Assembly: GCF_963678635.1 (NCBI RefSeq)
Contig: NC_087064.1
Coordinates: 77,453,620-77,513,619 of the forward strand
Direction: 5' to 3'
DNA from: Symsagittifera roscoffensis
Lineage: Eukaryota > Xenacoelomorpha > Acoela > Convolutidae
DNA: 60,000 nucleotides
The notes below the pieces were generated by a model, which was not told the origin of the DNA, made no database searches, and was given only the letters and a program-made list of their open reading frames with translations. The number at the start of each line of letters is the position of its first letter. Within the stretch, counting starts at the first letter, position 1. Both the position numbers and the translations under genes were made by a program. Shown here in pieces: positions 45,127 through 54,392 of this stretch.

Positions 45127-45661
45127 TTTATTTTGTTTGTTGAGTTGATGCTGGCTGTCTTCTCTTTACTCTCCAGGATATCCTACTCGATGAGCAGTAC
45201 TGCTCTTTAGGATCTCCCTCCAGGCATAATATATTGCTTTTGGCGTTGTATATGTAGCTGGTAAAGTAATTCAAATTTCAAATATTCGAAACCTTCACAT
45301 TTCTGCTTTTCGGTGGTGGAGTTTGCCTTCATTTTAACAAAGGAAATGAACTGAAATTAAAACGAAACCAATAGTCAAACCGCGAATAAGTATATTTGAG
45401 CCTGAACAAATTCAAGGCTTAATTTTCAAGTCTAAAAAAATCATCACGACCTATGTTACTGCGTTCATCGACTCTTAAAAGCTAGGTTTTTGTAAATAGT
45501 TTAAACCAAGAAATCCAACAAACAGTTGGAAAAGTGTCAATGAACGCAAGTAAACACAAAAAGTACTAACTTGTTTTTGGAAAAATCTCTTTCGAAATTC
45601 GAAGAAAAAAAGTGGATGTCCTGATACAGTTAGCTCAAGAAAACTTACTTAGTTGGCTAGA

Positions 45662-47921
45662 AGCTTGCTGAATACGCAAAAATAATTAGACTGGTTTGTG
45701 TTCATTGGGGAATCGAAAACGTCGGAAATTGTCAATTTAAATTTAAAAAGGCAACATAACTCTCGTCAAATACTGCGAATTGGTCCAAGGATTTTAGCAG
45801 ACCGTTTTTTTTTAGCAGACTCAGAATAATTATAAAGTGCAATAGCTAACTTCAACCGCCGCATTGGAGACGGCTTGCTCCGCTTCAATTCAACACGAGT
45901 TTTGCCGCTAATTTAGACCGTTGTTTTTGAAGTTGAAAGTTTTTTTGACAAATCGTGAAATTATTGATTTGACTGGGGAAGCTTGGCCCCAGACTGAGTG
46001 TCTTTTTGGGTCTGTCAATCAAGCATCCACCACTTTATTACGTTGGGCTCCTAAAAGACTCATTTTTCACTTTTTATGCTAAAAGATTGGTCGTAATAAA
46101 GTGATGGATGATTGATTGACAGACTCAAAAAGACGCTCAGCCTGGAGCCAAGCTTCACCAACTAAGTCAATTATCTCACGATTTGTCAGCAAAACTATCA
46201 ACTTCAAAAACGCAACAATCTAAATTAGAGGCAAAACAAAGATTTACGCGCACAATAAAACTCGTGTTGAATTGAAGCGCAGCGAGGCAAGCGGTCGCTA
46301 ATAGCCAATGCCGCGTTTGAAGTTAGCTATCACACTTTATAATTGCTCTGAGTCTGCAAAAAAACCGGTCCGCTAAAAACCGGTCTGCTAAAATCCTTAA
46401 ACCAATTTGCAGTTTTTCACGAGAGTTATGTTACCTTTTTAAATTTAAACTAGCGTGTACCGCACCTCCGGTGCTTCGAATTTTCAAAAACTCAAAAAAA
46501 AAACTTTTCTTTGAGTGTACTCTGACAGCACCCAATTACAGGGTTCGTAATTAAAAATTTTGCAATGTTTTTTATTCAAGTTTTTTATACAAATTTTGAA
46601 GAACCATAAAATTTTGTAAGTTTTATGCAAGTTCTTCGAAAAATTTAAAATGAACTAAAAAACGTCACATCTGGGAAACTGAAAGCAATTGAGCAGTCGC
46701 ATTTGAAAGCAAGATTTGCAACTCTTGAGAGTAACTTCAAATTTTAAAAAAAATTTCATTCGATTTCTTAAATCAAACTTTGAAAAAACCATAAAAATTT
46801 GTGACATTTTTATATCTAAGTATAAAATGTATTAAAAAACGTCACATCTGGGAAACTGAAAGCAATTGAGCAGTCGCATTTGGACGCAAGATTTGCTACT
46901 TCTGAGAATACTCTTACAGTACCCAACTACAATGTTGAGAAAATAAAATTCATTGATGGCAATATTCGCAATCATTGAAAAAACAACTACAGGGTTGGGA
47001 ATTTCACTTTAATAAACTTAAACTATTTTGTAATTTAAGTTTTCCGAAAATTTCAAAAAATCACAAAATTCGTCGTATCTCTTATACAAAAATGATTTGG
47101 GCATTCTTAATTGGAGGCCAATATTGCGACCCCTGAGATTACTCTGACAGCCCCCCCCCCCCCCTCCAACTACAGGTTAAGAATTTCGAACTTTCAAAAA
47201 AAATTAAATTAATTTTCATGAAAATTTTTTTGAAAAAATCACAAAAAAGGTCATATCTGGAAAACCACAACGATTTGAGCAGCCATAATCAAAGGCAAGA
47301 TTCGCAACCCCAGAGAGTACCTTTACAATATCCAACAACAGGATTGAGATCTTCTACTTTTTGGATTTTTTTAAAATCTAAGTTTTTGAAAAAATCATAA
47401 AAAACGGCATATCTCGAAAACTACAAGAATTTGAGAAGTGAGAAGTTGAGGCAAGATTCGCAACCCCTCTCAGAGTACCCTGGGGGTTGCAACACATGCA
47501 AAAATAATACGTTGAAAAAGCTTAAACATGGCGAGATAGTGAAGCCCGCATTTAAATATATAATAGATAGATAGATAATAGATGAAAGTTAAAAAATTAG
47601 GCGACGGGTAGACAGACATAATCAAATTAATTTAAAAAGCAGGTATACAGACAGACAGACTTAATTTGGCCTTGCAAAAAATACTGAAAAATTAATGACC
47701 TTGCGAAAAACTAAATGAAAAATTTTCTTAAGCATTGCAATATATGCTATAGCTTAAACATGAAAAAATTCATTCGTTGAACATGCAAAATTATTATGCT
47801 TAAGCATGGGAGATAGCTGTCACTCGCATTTAAATATAGTATAGATTGGCAATTTCCGCCGTTTTCGATTCCCTGATGAACAATTAAACTAGTCTAAATA
47901 TTTTTGCGTATTCAGCAAGCT
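45662..47921. repeat. Long palindrome (foldback), right arm split by a Helitron
   Basis: The left arm 45662-46042 pairs with 46092-46449 and, after the Helitron, 47846-47921. Landmarks are AGCTTGCTGAATACGCAAAA against TTTTTGCGTATTCAGCAAGC, and AGCTTGGCCCCAGACTGAG near 45980 against CTCAGCCTGGAGCCAAGCTT near 46140. The spacer is 49 bp. Arms are ~380-430 bp with moderate divergence. No coding sequence. Confidence 0.9.
46450..47845 (-). mobile_element. Non-autonomous Helitron, 1396 bp, with two 5' ends
   Basis: On the - strand it starts TCTATACTATATTTAAATGC at 47845 and ends with the hairpin GCACCGGAGGTGC, GGTACACG and CTAG at 46450. It is inserted between A and T of a palindrome arm whose sister arm shows the uninterrupted site (AATTTAAATTGACAATTTCC at about 45733 in complement). 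A second internal 5' end (TCTATTATATATTTAAATGC at 47567) follows a TAGA microsatellite. The ~165-bp tandem core has decayed units. No transposase. Confidence 0.93.
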
Positions 47922-48431
47922 GTAAACATACTTCTGTGCTCAATTATCAGGTTTAATAAAATCACAACAATCAACTATCTGTTAGGGGCATGTGTACTTG
48001 TAAATCGCAACAAAAATTACCAAATAACAATGAGACAGAGACCAGTGCTCTAAATTAATTTGGATGTAGAAACTGTCAGCTCAAGTTTATTATTTTCTGC
48101 TATATGTGGGTAAAATTATCTTTTCTATTTCAAATTTCAACAATTTCTACTATAAATAATCCTCATTGGTGTCTCAATTTTAAGCTTCGTTATTGTGAAG
48201 TAACTTGACGAGCCATTTTTAACTGAATGTTAAACACAACACTCAGTATGGTTTCTTTATTTTCGGCTGATGTAGTTACACTTAAATCAAACAAATTTTG
48301 AGTTTGCTCTTTTTCCATTTAACGAGACTACTCGGAACATTGTTTCGGATTACATAATTTCGGATTCAAAGTCGAAAAGTGAATAGTGGAAAATTATTCT
48401 TCCGGTAGAGCTACCATGCTTTTCAATAGAA

Positions 48432-49609
48432 CTATCGTGTAACGCACCAAGGGTGCTTCGCATTTTTCACATTTCATGAAAACTGCACACATTGGAAACC
48501 ACATCTGCAGGCTTTTAGTGTACTCTGACAGCACCCAATTACATGGCTGATAATTTGATATTTTATGATTTATGATTTTTTTAAATTCCTATTTTCCCTC
48601 ATCTCGAAAAAATCAAGTCTCGAAAAGTAGAAATATTTGAGTAGTCATATTTGGAGGCAAGATGTACAACTCCTGGAATTACCCTGTCAGAAGCCAATTA
48701 CAGGGTTGGGGTATTCAAATTTTGAGAATTTTTCGAAACCTAAGTTAATTGAAAACTCATAGAAAAGAAATCATCATATCTCGAAAACTATAAGGATTTG
48801 AGCAGTTAAAATTGGAGGCGAGGTTCGCAATACCTGAGAGTAATCTGATAGCCCCCACCTACAGGGTTGGGAAATTCAAGATTTGAAGAAAAAAATAAAA
48901 AATCGTAACTTTTCTGAAAACTTTTTGAAAAATCACAAGAAACGTCATATCTCAAAAACTACAAGGAAATGAGCAGTCATATTTGGAGGCAAGATTCGCA
49001 AATCCTGAGAGTACTCTGACAGCACCCAATTACAGGGTTGGGAAATTCAAGATATGAAGAAAAAAATTCGTTAACTTTTCTGAAAACTTTTTGAAAAATA
49101 ACAAAAAACGTCATATCTCAAAAACTACAAGGAAATGAGCAGTCATATTTGGAGGCGAGATTCGCAACTCTTGAGAGTACCCTGACAGCACCCAACTACA
49201 GGGCAAGGAAAAATAAAAAAATATATAGAAAAAATGATAAAAAAAAAGATAGAAAAAATTGCAAAAAATAAGATAGAAAAAAAGATAGAAAATCCAGATA
49301 AAGATACAGAGAGATTGGAGGCAACCGTTTCACAGTAGTACTATTTTGAACTAAATCGTCGAAACCAAATTAAAATTAGAAGACGGGTAGACAGACACAA
49401 TCAAATTAATTTGAAAAGCAGGTATTGAGACAGGCCTCGAAAAAAAATCATTGAAAAAGTAATGACCTTGCGGAAAACGAAATGAAAAATCTGAAGCATT
49501 GCAATATATGATATAGCTTAAACATGAAAAAATTCTTTCGTTAAACATGCAAAATTTTTAAGCTTAAACATGGGAGATAGCTGTCACTAGCATTTAAATA
49601 TAGTACAGA
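48432..49609 (-). mobile_element. Non-autonomous Helitron, 1178 bp
   Basis: The - strand starts TCTGTACTATATTTAAATGC at 49609. Its 3' hairpin is GCACCCTTGGTGC, ending ATAG at 48432 (CTAG with one change), with A and T flanks. The core has about four to five units of the ~165-bp repeat (GAGAGTACTCTGACAGCACC, CAACTACAGGG). A low-complexity A-rich GATA segment lies at 49210-49310. Confidence 0.88.
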
Positions 49610-50450
49610 TAGATAATTGTAAAACGTTTGCTACTGTGTGATCCTTTAGAGATACGTGGAAACTATACGTTCTAATTAGTTTATTAAAAAATCATTGATT
49701 CCATTTAGTTCAAATTGTTAAAAGCTTAAAGGTAACATTTTGGCACCATCGGGATCATAGCTTAAAATTGGACATCAATATGTAAAGAACCATTGTAGGT
49801 GAAGTTTCAAGGGCAAAATTAGCGGATCTCGCTATCTACCCTTGTATTAACTTGACCTTTCAATTTAACTCCAGGATTATGCTTAATCACATGAGACTCA
49901 GTTTTAGTTCATTTGATTTTTGAACCAAAAACACTGAAAAATGGTTAATACAAGATCGCTGGTAATACATCAAAGGTAACAAAAATTCACACGCCAACAA
50001 CACACAGCAGCATCTCTTTGGAAAGATATATCTAGCTCTAAAACAACTGACAATAATGGCGTAATAGTCACTGGTCCACCTTCTACATCGGTCTTTTATG
50101 ATTGACACTTTTAAAATAAAACTAACTCAAGTAGAGAAAACTGGGTCGGTATTTAATTTTTTTATTCCGCTGGGAATTCGGAAAATTTAACTTAAACCAC
50201 TCACGTTTTTACACGCCATTTGTACTTCTGTTATTGGAGAGGCCTTCATTTTAGCAAATGAATTTAAAGTGAGCTTAAAAAGTCTAATTGCGCAAAACTC
50301 TAATTGCGACATCACAACAATGACCAAACGTACTTGCAGACCCCCTATTATCCCTCCATTTCGAAATAATCAGCTCTCCAATTCAATCGGAGGCTAAAAG
50401 AGAGCAACAACAACAACAACAGCGTACACATCGATCAAGCACACACATAC

Positions 50451-50720
50451 CTTGATGTCTCTGTGAATGATATTCTGGTGGTGCAGGTACTCCATGGCCA
50501 AGAAGGTGTGAACAAAATACTTTTTGGCCTTTTCTTCGCTCAGCACTTCGTCCGTGGGGAACTCGGGTGCGATGGGGCCTCCGGGAAGGAACTCGAATAC
50601 CATGCAGAGGTCGTCCGAGTTCTCGTCATCGTACACTTCGAACAACTTCACAATGTGTGGGTGGTCCAGCTTCTTCAAGATGGATATCTCAGCGTATACT
50701 TGATCCAACGGAGTTCGCAC
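50451..50720 (-). CDS. CAMKK: CaMKK-like kinase, exon 2 (N-lobe to catalytic loop)
   Basis: Acceptor TTTAAG|GTG, donor AAG|GTATGT, both phase 0. It encodes VRTPLDQVYAEISILKKLDH with the αC glutamate, the hinge region DDLCMVFEFLPGGP, then EYLHHQNIIHRDIK, the catalytic HRD loop with its Lys. The start of this exon (P-x-x-Q-V-Y-x-E) is characteristic of CaMKK immediately after its Arg/Pro-rich insert. Confidence 0.96.
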
Positions 50721-50970
50721 CTTAAATTTAAAAATCACATCCTTATTTTAAGAAATTTTTCCAAAAATTCAAAACTTTTGAACCACAATATGTTTATGAA
50801 TGTTTTCGTCATAATTACATAATTTATTGTCAAAACAATTTCAAAAAACTTCCAAGACATTCAATTTGATCCCTCGCGTGAGCAATCCTTGCTAAGATAG
50901 AACAGTCAATAACTAAATATCGGCGATCGACAAACTAAGCAAACCAAGTTGGTTTAGTAATCTGACTTAC

Positions 50971-51210
50971 AGGCCCAGCATTTCTTGGAAAGCGCCGCGA
51001 GAATCCCGCCTTCTTCTGCAAAGCCCTCTTGGATACAATTTTTACGGCATACTCTTTCTCGTTGTCTTTTGATATACACAATTTCACCAGACCAAATGAG
51101 CCTCGGCCCAAGTTTTCCGACAACACGAAGTTGTCTCGAAGTTCAGTCGCATATCCGTCGTAGTGATCTGAGTCTTGCTGTTGGGTACTTCCATCGTGGT
51201 TTTTTGCCAT
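50971..51210 (-). CDS. CAMKK: CaMKK-like kinase, exon 1 (start, Gly-rich loop, RP insert)
   Basis: Eighty codons from MAKNHDG to NAGP, donor CCT|GTAAGT. The four exons (51210-50971, 50720-50451, 40922-40561, 40264-39928) give 402 residues. CaMKKs are Ca2+/calmodulin-activated kinases that phosphorylate the activation loops of CaMKI, CaMKIV and AMPK. Visible here are LGRGSFGLVKL (ATP loop), EYAVKIVSK (catalytic Lys) and a short Arg/Pro insert (KKAGFSRRFPRNAGP). The N-terminal extension is only ~25 residues, against well over 100 in vertebrates. The frame stays open upstream to a TGA near 51352 without another ATG, so an upstream coding exon is possible but not needed. Confidence 0.93.
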
Positions 51211-51872
51211 TATTTCTGCTTCGGATTGAACGGCAGCTATGAATTCGCTTTTGTCAACAGGAATGCCAGGCGAGCAAATTTGCGCGCTTCCTCTTTGACG
51301 TGAGAAGCGCCGCGCATAATAAGGAAAGAGATACGTCTTTAATGATTTTCACTTTTGCTTTTGAAGATAAATTTGATCCCTTTTCTTCAAATATTTTCCC
51401 CGTTTTTGATTAATGATTTGTATAGCTAATTTGTCCTGAGTTTCTGGTTTTTGAAGTGAATTAGCATTTCTAGGAGCAGGATTGATCATGAACTGGATAA
51501 TTTATAGTCCCATCGTAGGAATAATAAGAAGCACACGGAATAAATTTAAATTTTATAAATATTGGCCGATGTAAGTGTGAGGTGTTGGGTTAGTGTCTGT
51601 CTGCATTGGCATTTTGTTTTATTGGTTACAGTTAATAGTCATTAGTTTCTGAAAAACAAGCTGATTGATTAGTGAAACATGATTAGTATTTCTTAATTGG
51701 AAAAATGCACATGATGGCAAAAATGTAAATAGGTTGATTCCAAATGCACATTAAACCATATTAAGTAACATATATATTCATATAACAATCAATGCAATTT
51801 TCGTTTTCAATTTGTACAATGGCTCAAAACAGCAATTTAATTCATAAAAACTGAGGAATAATTTGAAAAAGT
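51211..51872. other. Spacer between TRAPPC2L and CaMKK
   Basis: Holds the kinase promoter or 5'UTR and the 3'UTR of TRAPPC2L. TTTTATTGG near 51618 offers an AATAAA on the - strand. No repeat element recognised. Confidence 0.5.
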
Positions 51873-52130
51873 CTAAGGCTGAGCTATGACGGTGGCGGGA
51901 GAACTGCTAGGTACTTGATTCTGTTGATGCAAATGGGCTGCTGCTGTTGTGTTGTTTGTTTGCGATGGGTATGCTGGGTGGTTGTTGACGTCACTTGGTG
52001 CTGTAACGTACTGATGGTGATGAGAGAGCATAAAATTGCCGACTACTTTCTCAAACGCTGCAGACTTTATTGTTTCCCCATTATTGTAGAATGGATTTGA
52101 CACTGCCTCGCCGTATGCGTTGTGTAGCTT
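51873..52130 (-). CDS. TRAPPC2L: TRAPPC2L, last exon with long C-terminal tail
   Basis: Acceptor AAATTTAG, phase 0. It encodes KLHNAYGEAVSNPFYNNGET, then IKSAAFEKVVGNFML, matching the end of TRAPPC2L (KLHN...NPFYNPG...S.AFD..V). TRAPPC2L is a longin-fold subunit of the TRAPP complexes that act as GEFs for Rab GTPases in ER-Golgi and Golgi traffic. Where the family normally stops, the frame continues ~45 residues rich in His, Gln, Asn, Ser, Thr and Pro (HHHQYVTAPSD to VIAQP) before the stop. The extension is likely disordered. Confidence 0.93.
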   Translation of the reverse strand, partial: KLHNAYGEAVSNPFYNNGETIKSAAFEKVVGNFMLSHHHQYVTAPSDVNNHPAYPSQTNNTTAAAHLHQQNQVPSSSPATVIAQP

Positions 52131-52687
52131 CTAAATTTAACAAAAAACAACAGCAACAATGACAGAAGCAACACAATAGGGTAGGAGAATATGCCTTCTT
52201 GTATTCCTTAATTCGCTTCCTAATCCCTTTTAACACAACAATCACTTCGCTTTGATTGGTATGAACACTCGCTGCACAGACTCCATACAGAGCACTAGTG
52301 TCACTGACATTTACAGAGAGAATAGTTCTCAAACCGTATCTTTTTTCAACGGCTTAGATGTTTTAACATGGATTTAATTAAGCCAACCAACAGTTCAAAA
52401 ATGACGACGAGCTCAAATGAATAAAAGAAAACAATCACTGATTCTTAAACATTTTTCTTCCAAAGAAAAATCTATCACTTTCTTGCAGCTCAAAACCTTT
52501 TCGTCACAAACGCTTTTCCAAACACAGGCAAAGTGGAGAATCGGACCACATGAGATACAACAAAACATATCTTGCCAAGCTAGCCGACAGAAAATGAGAC
52601 GAACGCCGCATAAGTACGCAACAACAACTATGCCGATGATACTTGGCTCGAACAATGAATTTTTTGAAAGCTTTTAAGTCCTACTAC

Positions 52688-53182
52688 CAGGGATGCGTAA
52701 TAATATATTGCAATACTATTGTGTACCCGTTACCCAATATATTGTATTGGTTCTACCCTGCCAATCAATTATTGCAATAATTGCAATTAATTGCCGGATC
52801 CTCTGAGAAAATTTATTTTTTGGGTAACACTGTGAATTAAAAAAATCAACCACGCGTAATTATTTTATCTACAACAGAAATGTCCCAAAAACGCTTGTTA
52901 GCATAGAGAAAAAAATTGTTTGCTCGTATGGGGAGTGCAGTCAAAGGCTTTAGGCATGGCTGTGTTCTGAAACCAAGTGATGGCTGAAATGAGTCAATTT
53001 GCGTCAGCAACACTTCCGGCCAATCACTGGCAGTTGCGGTGTTTGCACGCTTTGATCATATTGTTACACTATATTGTTGACAGGACAATCAATTATTGTA
53101 TTGTATGAAAGCTGACAATCAATTATTGTAATATATTATATTGCAATATATTGTGACCGCAATATATTTTTACGCATCCCTG
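52688..53182. mobile_element. hAT MITE, 495 bp, perfect 8-bp TSD
   Basis: TIRs CAGGGATGCGTAATAATATA and TATATTTTTACGCATCCCTG; flanking direct repeats CCTACTAC at 52680-52687 and 53183-53190. The interior is dominated by CAATATATTG and CAATTATTG motifs on both sides of a short unique segment. No transposase. Confidence 0.96.
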
Positions 53183-53432
53183 CCTACTACACGTCCATGC
53201 ATCAGCTTGTGGTCAAATGATGCAATAAGAGACGACTCATTCGATACAATATAAGACGAAGCATTTTGAATTGAATAAAGCGGGAAAAAATGAAACACAG
53301 ATGTCAAGCAGAGCCTCGAACCACTTGCAATAAACACAAACATAGTCTGACAAACTAGCCGACAGAATATGAGACGAAAGCCGATTTGTTTTCCTTTCGA
53401 AAAAATTGATCAAAGCTTTCATATCTTTGTCT

Positions 53433-53930
53433 TGTTGTTCCGACTTTCGAAACGAAAGTGACGGAATATTTGTGCTCGGGGTGGGTTTTTTTTTCTTCAG
53501 ACAAATTTCGACTTTTTAACTAGCCATTTTTGACGGAATTTTTTAATACTATTCTAAAGGTATTGTTGTCCTGAGCTCAAATTTGAAAAGATATTTCAAC
53601 TGTGACCGTTTTTCGTAAAGTTATGGGGGTTTAAAGATTGCCATTTTGACCAATTTGGGACAATTAACGCGCGATATATTTCGCGCTATTAACGCGTAAG
53701 CGGAAATTGTTCCAAATTGGTTAAAAGAAGCTTATTTGCCATAATTGATTTGTAACAAGAAGCGAAATCTATCCTTTTGTACTTTATATGGCGTCTGGGG
53801 CGATGATTTCATTTAAAAAAATTTCTTTTTTTTATTTCATTTAGTTTTTTTTATGTAACTGCTGCTCGATAAACCTGAAAAGGCAGTCGGAACATTCAGG
53901 GCTTTGCCCTGATTCGAGCAGTCTTGTTAT
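53433..53930 (+). repeat. Interspersed element, TTCCGACTTTCG family (best copy)
   Basis: The left end forms a hairpin (TTCCGACTTTCG, AAA, CGAAAGTGACGGAA). The right end has GTCGGAACATTC, then the hairpin CAGGGCTTTGCCCTG and ATTCGAGCAGTC. The middle contains a TTAACGCGCGATATAT palindrome. Related copies lie at 16226-16690 and, inverted, at 23540-23995. Confidence 0.7.
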
Positions 53931-54392
53931 GTTTTAATCAAAGATCAATTCAGGAAAAACATGCAAGACAATTGAACGATAAAACAGCATCTAGTAAAAC
54001 TTAAGAAGCGGTCACAAGGCGAAAATTCTTTAGAAGTTGTCGTTGAGCCGGAAAAGTGCTTTCTTAGAAAACCTCCTTTTTCGAAACATACAGATGAAAA
54101 AATTAATCGTTTGCTTATCAGCGACGAACTACAATCACTAAACCGTAACCTTTCAAGTCAAAAAACTAAAAAAAAAAATTGAAATTAAAAAACAGCAAAC
54201 TGAATTCAGATTCGCTAAAACTAAAAACGGCGTACCAAACAAACTTCGAATACAACGGGTATCCAGAAATCAGAAAAGGCCAAAACATGCACGTTGAATG
54301 ATTAAGTACAGATCTGGAGAAGCCCACGAGTTTCAGTCATCCTGTGAACAAAGTTATTCACGGAAAAAGTAATTAGCTGCAAATAATTATAA

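Larger units (their letters stand above)
41250..45270 (+). mobile_element. Full-length but inactive LINE (CR1/L2/Jockey-like)
   Basis: An intact ORF1 (41330-42250) is followed by an endonuclease/reverse-transcriptase ORF2 (about 42334-45126) broken by two frameshifts and a stop. The element interrupts a copy of the ACAGTTGGAAAAGAG dispersed repeat, whose halves lie at about 41040-41245 and 45270-45600. Exact ends and target-site duplication could not be fixed. No RNase H domain and no poly(A) tail seen. It is in antisense orientation to the host kinase gene. Confidence 0.85.
40923..50450 (-). other. CaMKK intron between exons 2 and 3 (9.5 kb)
   Basis: Bounded by GTATGT and TTTCAG. It contains a LINE nested in a dispersed repeat (41.04-45.6 kb), a long palindrome split by a Helitron (45662-47921), a second Helitron (48432-49609) and an ACAGTTGG/GGGTCGG-family fragment near 50130-50290. 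The stretches 47922-48431 and 49610-50130 show no feature. Confidence 0.8.

Noticed and set aside
52081-52332. - strand open frame just upstream of the last TRAPPC2L exon
   Set aside because: It does not resemble TRAPPC2L and lacks a usable donor. The exon at 57181-57279 supplies the missing conserved residues in the correct phase.
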